A stretch of 64,000 nt of DNA from Asparagopsis taxiformis (lineage: Eukaryota; Rhodophyta; Florideophyceae; Bonnemaisoniales; Bonnemaisoniaceae), in assembly GCA_030407315.1 (NCBI GenBank), contig JALQPE010002354.1, positions 124,001-188,000 of the forward strand, written 5' to 3'. Under the pieces are notes generated by a model. The model was not told where the DNA came from and did not search any database. It saw only the letters and a list, made by a program, of their open reading frames with translations. Shown piece after piece: positions 1 to 9,864 of this stretch (position 1 is its first letter; each line of letters begins with the position of its first letter). Position numbers and translations under genes: made by a program.

Positions 1-570
1 GTCATGGGAGGGTACGTCCCAGATGCCGACGACTTTGACCCGCACAGTGGCATGCTTCGCCCCACAAACGTGTCGAGGCACAAGCAGCAGCGCGTCTTTG
101 CAACTTCATCATTCGGCCCCGCAAAGAGATCGCAGTACTCCTTTGTCGTCATCTCCGGAACTGCCGATGACTACAGAACCATATGGGTAGGGCGCGTCCT
201 GGCACTGGTACGCCTGCAGTCTCCAAACCTGTTTCAACCTGTAGAACTCGCTTTCGTTCAGTATATGACCTGCTTTGCCCCAAAAACCGCTGTGGAAAAA
301 TCACTTGGGTGCATTTGTTTAAAGTGGTCCACATGGGACCCGGACAACGGATCCGTTGACAGCAATGACACTGCATCCCACAGTGCAGGTGGTCCTTGGT
401 TTGACCTCATTCCTGCATCTACTATATCTGGCACCGTGCACATCGTACGAAGTAACTCTCCAGTCAAGCCATTTACGAAACAAATGCACTGGTCGGACCG
501 CCGTTTCTATCTCAACCGCTTCTACACCAACACTGATTACCAGTTCACAGATGATAATGAAGAAGAATAA
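1..570 (+). CDS. C-terminal end of a Plavaka/CMC-like transposase (partial)
   Basis: The frame is open from the window edge to a TAA at 568-570, so this is the 3' end of a longer gene; the ATG at position 4 is probably internal. I see no catalytic residues in this piece. Its last ~45 residues share a pattern with the end of the transposase ending at 33055: G-(T/A)-V-H, a spacer, an H, then an aromatic-rich block (FYLNRFYTN here, YYHVILRCNGY there). It ends 78 bp before the convergent coiled-coil gene. I infer it is the transposase of unit 1, mostly outside the window. The family call rests on the homology to the 29-33 kb gene. Confidence 0.55.
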   Translation, partial: VMGGYVPDADDFDPHSGMLRPTNVSRHKQQRVFATSSFGPAKRSQYSFVVISGTADDYRTIWVGRVLALVRLQSPNLFQPVELAFVQYMTCFAPKTAVEKSLGCICLKWSTWDPDNGSVDSNDTASHSAGGPWFDLIPASTISGTVHIVRSNSPVKPFTKQMHWSDRRFYLNRFYTNTDYQFTDDNEEE

Positions 571-647
571 ATCTAAATCGCAGCACTCTATTGATAATGT
601 ACTACATGATAAGCCTTCTAGTCAACGTCACATTTACTGCACTAATT

Positions 648-2931
648 TCAACCATCCTCCATTACGCCAAAACCGTTATCAGCAGTGGCTGCATGGCGCC
701 GCTCCATGCCCCCATACTGTGGGGCATTGATTTCGACATTCAGGTTTGCACTCAGGTGTCCAGCATATGGGTCAACGACGAAAAGTTCTGCGCCAATTAG
801 TCCTTGCGCAATCACACAATCCATTACAGCACCGAGGTTTGACGTAATATGCGATTGAATCCAATCCTCGGACACTAGAACAAGTGATGAGCAGCGGTTT
901 ACATCATCAACGACATGAACAATTCCAGACCCCTCTCCGCTTTGCCACACTTCAACAGCCTCTCTCGTCACAGTACGGCTTGCAAACACATGCCGTGACT
1001 GTGCACTAGTCCGCTGATCGCTCTCGACAACGTCCGTTTCTTCTCTTGCTTGCGAGCCTTGGAGACAAGACATGCAGTACACCACCATACCAACTAATTG
1101 CTGAAAAGCTACCCCCACATATTGACTGTACCGCCTTGTAAACTCCTTCTGCCGTGCACCTCCTTTCCCCTTCGGTTCATCCAAACACTCCACAGTAGTC
1201 ACTAGCCAAGCATCCAGGCGCGCCAGCGTTAGTATGCTCGTCTCTATGTCCATTACTTGTTCTGGTCGTATCGAATAACCCCTGAAGATGTCCAGCACAT
1301 TCACAGCTACTCGGTTGTTAAACCATGCATCACCATTCACTTCCATTTCGAAGCTGTCAGGAACCATGCCTTTGCTGTATCGCAGCTCTGAGAACAGTGC
1401 CGTTCGCCACCTCCCCATATCCAAATCACCGTTGCTTTCCCGTTTCAAAAGCTTCTCAGACGCTTCGCGCTTTTGATCCTCTCGCTCGTCCATCTCAGCT
1501 CGCGTCGTCAGCATCGTGCATCTAGACATTAATTTCGTGTACCCCAGCGAACCGAACAATCTGTCCCTCGCATTACGCTTCCGTGCACTCATCACGTCGG
1601 ACAGTTTCTGCGTCACCTTCACTTTCAATTCCTTGCTCCCCGCCACAGCCTCTTGACAGCACACACGCTGCTCCTCATCGGAAAACACATCACACCACGG
1701 ACTTTGACGCAGTACGTGTCGCACCAAGTCATTCAACAGATCACTCTCGTCTCTGTACGAAGGTGTATACCACTGCAGATTCTTGATGATGTAGCCCGGA
1801 GGGGTAGCAATATATCCTACACCGTTTTCGCTCCAAAGTGTCCCTTCTACCGGCTCTACCTCGATGGTACGTCCAGTCCAACGTCTCTGCGTTTGTTCCG
1901 CTATAGGGTCCAGCTCCATAGTCTCGTTCTTGCACCACTTTGTCAGGTTTTCCTCAACCGCCCTAAGAACTCCAAGGTATTTCACAGGAATGGCTTTCTG
2001 TATTTTCGACTTACCGCCACCGTGATCACTGATTCTACCTGTTCTCGCAATTGCAGTAAGGCTGGCATTTTCCGCCTGCAGAGTCTTCACCTTAGCCTCC
2101 AACGCAACTATCTCCGTGGTGAGCGCCTTGTTTGCTATGTCCTGGCTAAACACTTTTTTCCAGCTCCGCGATCTTCTTCTTCTGCGCATTGATGCGACTC
2201 GCCATTAAATCGATGGATTCCGGCGGATGCAACCTCTCTGCTCTCACCGTCCCCCCATCTCGCACGCTATCGGGATTATGATGTCCTCCATCGGCAATAG
2301 CCTGACGTCGCGGGGGCGTTACGCGCATATTTGGCACCAATGACAGTCTGTTGTGACGAGGCCCGCACTCCGGCTGCTCTCTCCCCTCAGTACCACCTGA
2401 CCGCCGATGATAGTTGGCATCCTGTGAACGTTGCTCAGAAACAACATCCCTTGCCGCTATCCTCGGGTCCCTGACTGCATTACCTGCTGGGGCTGATGTA
2501 CTCGGCATAGTTGGCGCAGTGGGGGTCACAGCCTCCAGTGTCTCGCGAACCCCCGGCTGGGACTCCGTCTGCACCACCTCCGCATCTGCCAACCCGGGAG
2601 GAACTACCTTTGCCATAGCACTCTGCCGCAATTCCAACATGTTTTGAGCCACTATCATGTCATCATCATGATGTTCACTGTCCCTGCGAGCACGCTTGCC
2701 TCGGTCAAGCCTCATCTCTCTCCGCGCCGTTCCTCCTTCCTCACTTTCTCGCTGCGGATCCCCAGTTCTGCGCCGGTCCGTCTTGCGACTACCGGACCGC
2801 GGTTCAATGCTGCCGGTAGACCCACACCGCTTCTTCGCACGGGATTGTCGGGCACTCGATACAGCAGCTGCTGACCGGGTTTTCTGGAGGCCCGGAGGCT
2901 TTGGAGCTTTCTTCGCAATACGCGGCGGCAT
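648..2931 (-). CDS. Coiled-coil protein of unit 1, encoded in two frames
   Basis: Two overlapping frames on the minus strand: 2146-2931 (261 codons, ATG at 2929-2931) and 648-2189 (513 aa). The first is basic and disordered, rich in K, R, P and S, and ends in a heptad pattern (SRINAQKKKIAELEK). The second begins with the continuing coiled coil (IVALEAKVKTLQAENASL) and then a ~400-residue globular region I do not recognise. The frames meet at a run of six A (T6 at 2154-2159), six bases before the first frame's stop; a +1 (or -2) shift there would join them into ~760 residues. The right arm has the same A6 run and the same two frames. A 195-bp palindromic repeat lies in the upstream region. The product could be a DNA-binding or oligomerising accessory protein of the element; function unknown. 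Confidence 0.7.
2154..2159 (-). promoter_or_regulatory. A6 run at frame junction of coiled-coil gene
   Basis: The coding strand reads GGAAAAAAGTG, followed shortly by the TAG of the upstream frame. Reading +1 after this run continues the coiled coil without a break. Slippage is inferred. A6 at the matching place in the right arm (43788-43793) argues against a random sequencing error. Confidence 0.4.
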
Positions 2932-3166
2932 AATGAAGCCTTCCCCGAAGCGATGGAACGATTGAGTTGCACGAGATACAAAAAAAATTGCTGTATAGTG
3001 TCGGTAACCACAACGGTCTGCGATGAACGTTCAGGTCAGGTCAAGTACCGGAGAATACGCCAACAGCCCAGATTGTATACGGTAGGCAGTCATCAACAGT
3101 ATTTAATGAGGTACAATTACAGCTGTCGAGCTAGGCCGCGAGCACCCCTATGTCCGGAAGACGTCC

Positions 3167-3364
3167 TGATTTGAATTAAAATTTGGGCTATTCTCAAAAA
3201 CATGCACATGTGAACATGTTTTTGAGATGGGGGTGTGCCGTACGGCACAATCGACCCGCTGAAATCGATGTTTTTTGCAATATTTTTTTCTGCCCTGAAT
3301 TGTAGAATTTCTGGGCTGGACAGCAATGCAACTGAGCTGGACATCCACCGGGCGTCCATTTCAA
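3167..3364 (-). repeat. Palindrome-rich ~195-bp repeat, copy 1
   Basis: Full unit, described in its repeat strand. It starts with GGACGTCC-GGT-GGATGTCC-like sequence (here GGGCGTCC). Then come an imperfect palindrome GCCC-AGAAATT...AATTTC-GGGC (degenerate here), a perfect palindrome GTGCCGTACGGCAC, and a hairpin with arms TCAAAAACATG / CATGTTTTTGA around a 10-nt loop containing CACATGTG. It ends in AATTCAAATCAGG. This copy lies upstream of the coiled-coil gene. Confidence 0.9.
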
Positions 3365-3591
3365 CTTGGTCGTGTATTTTGCATCTGCACGCATAACAGT
3401 AACCAAGCAGTCAGGTTCACTGCTCGGACGAAGTGCACCTAGAGTGTGAACGATTGGTTTTTGACAGGCGAGTACTGCTCAATAGGTTTCACCCTGGACT
3501 AATGGTGGCTGGACATGCTGCATTATATGATATACCTCAACTCTGGAACGTAGCTTTATTTGTAGTCGAAATGAAAACATCTTTCGTGACC

Positions 3592-4104
3592 CTAATTCCA
3601 TGCTCTAAACGCTGTCCCATAATGAACGTAGAGCTCCTGCCCCGGACAGATATCGCGGATTGCACGTACTACAATGATCTTCGGATTTTCTAGGTCCTTC
3701 GCCTTGAGCTTCTTCCCCGTCGAACCGCTGCTGTAGTTCTCGACAAACTCGACGTTGGCCATCCGCCTGGTGTCTTCCGCCGGAGTGTCCTCACCTCGCA
3801 AATACCGCGGGTCGTTGATGAAATGCGCCGAACAGAACGGAGCCGGAACAATCCAAATTGGATGCTCGATGTTTTCGTCGTCCTCTGCTGTTGCATACAG
3901 CTTGATGGCATACATCAAGAATGTTTCCTTCGTTATCGCCATGTGACCCTCTCCGTACGCGAACCTCATCGACTCCTTGCTCATATCAGAGTACACAACA
4001 GTTCCGTAGTATGCACATACTTCGTCGCCAACATTAAATGTCTGTTCAGCGAAGAGCCCTCTTCCTGCATTTGGATGCTTAATCAGCGATGGTCGAACGC
4101 TCAA
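3592..4104 (-). CDS. SET-domain protein, probably made as a C-terminal extension of the methyltransferase
   Basis: 170 codons with SET-family landmarks: GRGLFA near residue 14, an HFINDPRY block (~100) in place of the usual N-H-S motif, NVEFVEN (~118), and ELYVHYG (~160) like the GEEL-x-x-DYG motif. Family members methylate protein lysines, typically on histones, using SAM. The frame opens only ~14 codons before the GRGLFA region and has no ATG there (first codon available at 4104 is TTG; the first ATG would remove GRGLFA). It overlaps the end of the methyltransferase frame by 4 nt, just downstream of an A6 run. I infer expression by -1 frameshift from that gene. The right arm has the same arrangement with a few substitutions. 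There is no obvious post-SET cysteine cluster. Confidence 0.8.
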   Translation of the reverse strand: MSVRPSLIKHPNAGRGLFAEQTFNVGDEVCAYYGTVVYSDMSKESMRFAYGEGHMAITKETFLMYAIKLYATAEDDENIEHPIWIVPAPFCSAHFINDPRYLRGEDTPAEDTRRMANVEFVENYSSGSTGKKLKAKDLENPKIIVVRAIRDICPGQELYVHYGTAFRAWN

Positions 4105-6794
4105 TTTTTTCGCAACACAATCGTGTGCCGCATCACGCGAGGGTTTTCAGTTTGCAACCAGCGGCGCAGGGAAGGTGGCCAATAATGTACCGGTTTTTCC
4201 ATGTGCTCGTGCGACGCAATCGACTCTGGGCACAGCTGCCAGAGGTACTGCCGAATATATTTCGGGAACCTCTGGTACAGGGGAAGGCCAGGTGGGGGTT
4301 CGATGATCCTGCGTTCCCTCTGTGTACGCATCGTGACAGAGGGGGACGCCAAGAACTTCTCAGCACTCTGTTTCGCTTCTGTCGTGACCCTCATGTCAGT
4401 GTTGTTTGAAAGAATTACACGTGACATGACTGCACACAGCTTTGGAAGCGATCGTGCCACACACAATTTGTCCATGTCACTGCCGACGAAAACACGGTGC
4501 TCAGGCAAGCTCATAGCTGCTTTTCCCGTTGCGAAAGTGCCAGAGAATGGATCGACAACAATATCACCAGGCTGTGAATGCTGGCTGATCAACTCCATCA
4601 TGAGAGCGACGCTCTTCTGCTCTGCACGAACTCTGACCGTAGCACCGGTTGTGCTCCTTGTTCGCCACACCATCTCATTCGAATCGATGGCGGGCATATT
4701 GATGGTGACGTTGCACCACGCCGGGTACGTGCCGTCCATGTATCCGTGGTTCCTATAGGCCACCATCTCGCTTCCAGTCTTGAACGGAACACCTCGCTTC
4801 CAGAAGTGGATAGCGACCTCTGCCATGTTCATGCGTTGGTACCTCTTCCGCCCCGGCATTTGATAGAGGTGCCCAGGTAGTCGGACAAACAACAGAGGTA
4901 CCTCGTCAACGAAGAAAACTGAATTCCGAACGACGTCCTCCTCCTCCTCCTCCTCGTCCTCCTCCTCATCCGCACTTTCTTCGCCACTGTGCTGCGATGC
5001 TTCGGAGTCCGAATTCATGGACGTAACCTCTTCTTCATCCGACCCGTCATCACTGGCAGCAGCATCGGTTGGGCCTTCTGACTGCGGTCCTTTGTACGTT
5101 TCCAAGTAATGGAACCATTCGTAGAACTGCAAAACGGAGCAGAACACGATGCCGTGGCCACCGGGGCGCAACAGCTCGTCAAACACTTCGATGCTAGCCT
5201 GCATATCTTCTGCAGTTAGCCTGTCGTACGAAGAGTTGGAATCGTTCCTCTTCCGACGAACATTGTAGGGCGGATCAGTCAGAATGAGCTGAACGTTGCC
5301 CGTGATGGGCACGTGTTCTCGGCTCTCGTCGGCACTGACCAAATCTTCGAAAGGGACGTCGTACACCCGGCAATACTGACTCATTTTCGAAAGAAAGTCC
5401 TTTGCGAGAGCCTGCCCTTCACTTTCCTGCTCTTCTGTCGCATGGGGTGACGGTGACGGGGGAGACGGCCCTTGGGCAGTAAGACTGGTCCTCCCAGGTC
5501 CAAGTTGAAGCCTGGTTGTGTGTCTTGTCGACGGAACCAAACCTCTCCCTCCTGTGTTGCGACGAGTGGGAGTGTCATCAACCGGCTTGGGGACCTTTTC
5601 TGCGTCCGCGGGTTGTGGTGCCGGGCGGAGGACAGCCATAACGTCTTCGTCGAGGGTGTCAAAGTACGCTGGCAGCTTGTCCGGATTTCCGCTTGACAAG
5701 TATATTTCCAGCGCCCCCCAGCGGTCGGACTCCGGCCAGGTGTACAGGTCCGGGTTGACGATAAGAAACTGCAACCGGTCGAAGAACTTCCTCACAAGGT
5801 CCCTAAATGCACTGTGCTGCGCACTGGTTCTTGTCTCTACTTTTCCACCATATCCATCAGGATGAGATAGGGGAGCTTTGTCGTGGTAGAGATCTAGCTT
5901 CTGCTCCATCGGTGCGAATAGACCTTCATCGAGCACGTCAAACCAATGCTCACTGCTGTCGAAAATGATGTACGGCGCCATCAACTCTTCGAAGCTGGAA
6001 AACTTTGCGGCGAAGGCCACATCGGTCCAAGCATGGTATAAAACTTGAACCACGTAACAAGCTCGATTAGTGCTTTTCCGATGGGCTGGGACGCGTGCGG
6101 CTTCGTTCCCCTCTTCGGCCGCGTCGCCTATTCGGCGACGCGGCAGGTTCTTGTTGTGATTTCGGATGATAGACAACGCTTGGAAATACATCAATACCTC
6201 GAACGTTTCCGGTGGAGCAAGAACGAAGGCGCTTGGTTCCCCGCGCTGCGGCGCCTGTAGTGGCGAAGGAAGCATGTTACATCCAATAAGGAAGGTCTGC
6301 GGCACGATCCCAGAAAGGATGCAGTGCTCAACCCATTGCCCGATACGCTCATCCTGTCTTGAAAACTCGGCAATCGGTAATGCCAGACGAACAATCTGCT
6401 TGGCTCGCTCAACGTTCATCTCTGCCATGACGATTTCGGCAACATCCGCCTCGACTCCAGCATTCTTCGAACGACCGCTGAAGGCCATGCTGAGTCGACC
6501 TTGCAGCGCCGCAAATTGTTCTTCCGTGCCCTGCGCAACCCAAGCGCCAAGGTCCGCGTATGTGAAACCTCCCGGCTTGTCCGTCAAGTCTGCGAAACTT
6601 GAGTGGGCGAATAAATCCAGCAAGAGGCGGAGGAAGTCTTTGCCAGCGAGAGTAGTTTCGCGGGCGGCGCGACCTACGTTTCGACGTGTACCCATGTCAC
6701 TAGAATCCTCCCAAGGGCTAGCGGGTTCGCGCAGATTTGGCACGGTTGCGTCGTCAACGATCGGATTGCTGTTGCGCCTGCGCTTATTCGTCAT
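4101..6794 (-). CDS. Beta-class DNA (N6-adenine or N4-cytosine) methyltransferase of unit 1
   Basis: 897 aa from ATG at 6792-6794. The catalytic motif IV ILTDPPYN lies near residue 503-510, and the SAM-binding motif DPFSGTFATG near 745-755. This order (IV before I) is typical of beta-class amino-methyltransferases such as the adenine/N4-cytosine enzymes of restriction-modification systems. Residues ~1-450 are helical, of unknown function, followed by a P/S-rich linker. An acidic run (~605-625) interrupts the catalytic domain between the motifs and differs by two codons between the arms. The gene is divergent from the ParB-like gene and runs into the SET frame. Both copies are open throughout, which suggests recent activity or selection. 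Base specificity cannot be read from the motif alone. Confidence 0.88.
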   Translation of the reverse strand: MTNKRRRNSNPIVDDATVPNLREPASPWEDSSDMGTRRNVGRAARETTLAGKDFLRLLLDLFAHSSFADLTDKPGGFTYADLGAWVAQGTEEQFAALQGRLSMAFSGRSKNAGVEADVAEIVMAEMNVERAKQIVRLALPIAEFSRQDERIGQWVEHCILSGIVPQTFLIGCNMLPSPLQAPQRGEPSAFVLAPPETFEVLMYFQALSIIRNHNKNLPRRRIGDAAEEGNEAARVPAHRKSTNRACYVVQVLYHAWTDVAFAAKFSSFEELMAPYIIFDSSEHWFDVLDEGLFAPMEQKLDLYHDKAPLSHPDGYGGKVETRTSAQHSAFRDLVRKFFDRLQFLIVNPDLYTWPESDRWGALEIYLSSGNPDKLPAYFDTLDEDVMAVLRPAPQPADAEKVPKPVDDTPTRRNTGGRGLVPSTRHTTRLQLGPGRTSLTAQGPSPPSPSPHATEEQESEGQALAKDFLSKMSQYCRVYDVPFEDLVSADESREHVPITGNVQLILTDPPYNVRRKRNDSNSSYDRLTAEDMQASIEVFDELLRPGGHGIVFCSVLQFYEWFHYLETYKGPQSEGPTDAAASDDGSDEEEVTSMNSDSEASQHSGEESADEEEDEEEEEEDVVRNSVFFVDEVPLLFVRLPGHLYQMPGRKRYQRMNMAEVAIHFWKRGVPFKTGSEMVAYRNHGYMDGTYPAWCNVTINMPAIDSNEMVWRTRSTTGATVRVRAEQKSVALMMELISQHSQPGDIVVDPFSGTFATGKAAMSLPEHRVFVGSDMDKLCVARSLPKLCAVMSRVILSNNTDMRVTTEAKQSAEKFLASPSVTMRTQRERRIIEPPPGLPLYQRFPKYIRQYLWQLCPESIASHEHMEKPVHYWPPSLRRWLQTENPRVMRHTIVLRKN
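4105..4110 (-). promoter_or_regulatory. Candidate -1 slippery site joining methyltransferase to SET domain
   Basis: The coding strand reads cgA AAA AAT TGA in the methyltransferase frame. This fits the X-XXY-YYZ rule for -1 frameshifting, with the stop codon directly after it. A -1 slip leads straight into the SET frame. I did not fold the downstream sequence for a stimulatory structure. Transcript slippage at A6 or a short intron are alternatives. Confidence 0.5.
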
Positions 6795-7138
6795 AATGGA
6801 ATGAGTGGAAATTCGGTACAGGATGGCGACCGCTCGGCGAGACAGTCAAATTTGACGACGTATCTCGTGACGTTTGCACTCTTTCGTGAGGAACACTGGT
6901 TGATATCGAACGGAACAGAGTATACGGGTACACAGCACTGGAAAGGTCTTGAAACCCGTAACCGGTGTAGGTAATAAGTTGTGACGGATACGTGGTAGAG
7001 AAAAATTTTAAAAAGATTGTGATTCCCTGTCTTTGAGTGTTGTACTGCACGGCCGCCATGGCGGCTGTGACTGCAGTCACATAGGTTGTCACAGGTGCAT
7101 CACGCTTACCAGGTGAGCGACATCCGGACGGCCACTGG

Positions 7139-7322
7139 ACATGGGGATGTCCAGCTCAGATGCATTGCTGGCCAGCCCAGAAATTGTAATATTTCGGGCA
7201 GAAAAAATATTGCAAAAAACATCGATTTCGGCGGTCGATTGTGCCGTACGGCACACCCCCATCTCAAAAACATGTTCACATGTGCATGTTTTTGAGAATA
7301 GCCCAAATTTTAATTCAAATCA
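7139..7322 (+). repeat. Palindrome-rich repeat, copy 2
   Basis: Starts at a GGATGTCC sequence and keeps the GTGCCGTACGGCAC palindrome and the 11-bp-arm hairpin. It lies ~345 bp upstream of the methyltransferase start, with its GGATGTCC end facing that gene. Confidence 0.9.
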
Positions 7323-8470
7323 GGATGCAGATATTCGTCTTCTAGCATTGTCAGAACACATTCGTATAACCACATTTGGAGAACCTGAGCCCAGAGCTAT
7401 CGGTTTTGGCGGGAGCTAAGCCATATCTCATATAATCAGTAACTACTTCCCGCCAGCTGAGTGGTGGAACCCCTGCTATTTCTACCAACGAGACATACGG
7501 GGTGTCAACTCGGCAATCGTATATGATTTGGGTGCTAAATTTATTCAAGAGACGAATGGGCTTCGAAAAGGAGCCCAACAACGTTTTCTTGTGATCCATG
7601 GGTATAGGACTATTCTATTCTTCTCCAGGCTTCCACCATAGCCTCCTCCACCACCTCCGTTAATGGATCGAATATCCGAACCGCACCTCAACATGCTTTT
7701 CTTCTCATCCATGGGTACTGACATCTCCGAGATGTGAGTCACATGTTCTGCAGGCTTCCACCGTAGCCACCTCCTCCGCCTCCGTTAATGGCAACAATAT
7801 CCGAACCGGACCTCAACATGTTTTTCTTCTCATCCATGGGTACTGACATCTCACATGTTCAACATGTGAGATGTCAGTACCAAAGAAGTTCTCCAGGCTT
7901 CCTCCGTAGCCACTTCCTCCACCTCCGTCTGTGGGAATCAACACAACATCACCACTGCGTCTTACCTCACACCCACATCTCTCCGGGATGAAAACGGACG
8001 GACGACATAGGGTTTGTAGACGTTTAGAATCTTGTTAGAAAAAAGTAAACGAAAGAGAACTTCTCTTTCATTGAATGATATCTCGTCCCTGTCGCAATAT
8101 GTTCCATTTTCAATTTCTCGGGTTGCACACCCATCATGGGTGATCAAGGCCTGGATCGAACCCTCCGAGGGTCTTCGATGGATAGGACAGATAGTGGAAG
8201 GCTTTTAAGCCTGTGACCAAGCGGCTATTGATTGGTTGGAGGAAGGAAATTACAGAGGAAATATAGCTGAGTACGGTGCTCGCGATAGCTGTTAGGTTAA
8301 AGTCAAATATGTTTTTCGATTATTTTTCGTACGGAAATGCCTTGGAAAAGACGATGCTTTGTCGTTCTCCTGGAGGGAGTCCGTTGCATTGCACTCAATT
8401 CGAGAGCATCGTCATGAAGGAGAGGATTCTTTCTGCTTGTTAGAATCGGTTTAGAGCAGATAGCTATTGC
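7323..8470. repeat. Intergenic stretch with Gly-codon-rich tandem units and a 43-bp palindrome
   Basis: Between the divergent methyltransferase and ParB genes. About 7620-7940 holds three degenerate ~125-bp units; on the minus strand each would encode a Gly-rich block (INGGGGGGYGGSLE) and a short tail, so this may be a decayed coding repeat. A near-mirror version sits at 38040-38370. Positions 7839-7881 form a perfect palindrome with 21-nt arms and a single central base. I see no complete gene. Confidence 0.6.
7839..7881. repeat. 43-bp perfect palindrome
   Basis: Arms 7839-7859 and 7861-7881 are exact reverse complements around a central C at 7860. The right-arm counterpart near 38090-38132 has one mismatch. 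Confidence 0.95.
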
Positions 8471-8631
8471 ATTACTGGCCAGCCCAGAAATTTTAGAATT
8501 TCGGGCAGCAAAAATATTGTAAAAAACCTTGATTTCAGCGGGTCGATTGTGCCGTACGGCACACCCCCATCTCAAAAACATGTTCACATGTGCATGTTTT
8601 TGAGAATAGCCCAAATTTTAATTCAAATCAG
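8471..8631 (+). repeat. Palindrome-rich repeat, copy 3 (5' end diverged)
   Basis: Lacks the GGACGTCC start but keeps all three internal palindromes. It is followed by a ~190-bp spacer that begins GTGTCTAATTTGGCC and recurs after copies 4, 6 and 7, giving a ~390-bp tandem periodicity. Confidence 0.9.
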
Positions 8632-8823
8632 GGTGTCTAATTTGGCCACAACGGCCCCAGGCACCGGCCGCCGCCCCGAGTGGGGTTGTCACTGGCTTCT
8701 GTAAGCACTAACTGTAAGGCTAAATGGCGTCTGACGAAGGGTCAATTTCAGGCTCAATACGACAGGGACAGGTCTTGGTCCTTGTTCCATCATGGTCCCA
8801 CCCCACTCTCTCACGACCAACCT

Positions 8824-9019
8824 GAAATGGACGTCCGGTGGATGTCCAGCTCGATTGCACTGCTGGCCAGCCCAGAAATTCTAAAATTTCGGGCACAAAA
8901 AATCTTGCAAAAATCAACGATTTGGGCGGGTCGATTGTGCCGTACGGCACACCCCCATCTCAAAAACATGTTCACATGTGCATGTTTTTGAGAATAGCCC
9001 AAATTTTAATTCAAATCAG
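8824..9019 (+). repeat. Palindrome-rich repeat, copy 4
   Basis: Complete unit. One unit-plus-spacer of ~388 bp in this stretch is missing from the right arm, which has one copy fewer, consistent with tandem gain or loss. Confidence 0.92.
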
Positions 9020-9322
9020 GGTGTCTAATTTGGCCACAACGGCCCCAGGCACCGGCCGCCGCCCCGAGCGGGGTCATCACTGGCTTCTGTAAGCACTAAC
9101 TGTGAGGCTAAATGGCGCCGAAAGATGGGTCGATTCCAGGCTTCAAGCCTAAGTTATGCTAGGGAGAAATCTTCTTCCGTGTTTCATAATGGTCCCGCCT
9201 TACTCCCTCAACACAAACAATACTCACCCATCACGTTACTCATATTCCGTGCACTTTGTATTAGTAGTGAACCCGCCTGCTTAGTTGCTGCAATGCGTGG
9301 ATGTAGGCAGCACACGACCAAC

Positions 9323-9521
9323 CTGAAATGGACGTCCGGTGGATGTCCAGCTCAGATGCACTGCTGGCCAGCCCAGAAATTCTACAATTTCGGGCACAAA
9401 AAATCTTGCAAAAATCAATGATTTGGGCGGGTCCATTGTGCCGTACGGCACACCCCCATCTCAAAAACATGTTCACATGTGCATGTTTTTGAGAATAGCC
9501 CAAATTTTAACTCAAATCAGG
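9323..9521 (+). repeat. Palindrome-rich repeat, copy 5
   Basis: Complete unit with its AATTCAAATCAGG-type end (here AACTCAAATCAGG) ~345 bp from the ParB-like gene start at 9865. It is followed by a different spacer rather than the GTGTCTAATTTGGCC one. Confidence 0.92.
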
Positions 9522-9864
9522 GTGTTCCCCGGATAAAGGGGTGCTCGCAGCCGCCCCAAAAGCCGCCTAGCTTGACAGCTGTAATTTTAACACATTACAC
9601 ATCAAGGACACTGCCTGCTTCACGCCACCTCGTCAGGTTTCGAGAGCCCGACTCGGGCCCGTTCCGAACGGACACTCACATCTCGATTGCCTGTCTTGCA
9701 TTCCAGCGGTCACGATAGGTGTGTACCTAACAAAATTTCGGTTGTATTGTGTTATTATTTCCAGCGATTGGCGTTCACGACAATTCTTCAACGTGAAACA
9801 TACCATCCACATCACTCGAATACGTCAACGTCAACCATCTCTTTTCCTTTCCAACTCAACAACC

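Noticed and set aside
2154..2159. Simple homopolymer assembly error as the full explanation for the A6 junctions
   Set aside because: Kept as the main rival but not accepted outright: longer runs are present in the assembly and the two arms agree independently.
6166..6804. Long antisense frame (212 codons) opposite the methyltransferase, also at 39149-39787
   Set aside because: It is the shadow of the real gene; its composition follows the complementary codons and it has no motif.
8303..8614. Open frames across the 195-bp repeats (also at 8680-8991, 9261-9503, 14109-14363, 37358-37669 and others) with recurring peptides
   Set aside because: They are the same repeat read in several frames and both strands; palindromes create mirrored frames, and there is no codon bias or domain.
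9721..9864. Upstream start of the ParB-like gene at 9721
   Set aside because: That codon is GTG and the added residues lack similarity; the ATG at 9865 has a good eukaryotic context and is conserved in the right arm.
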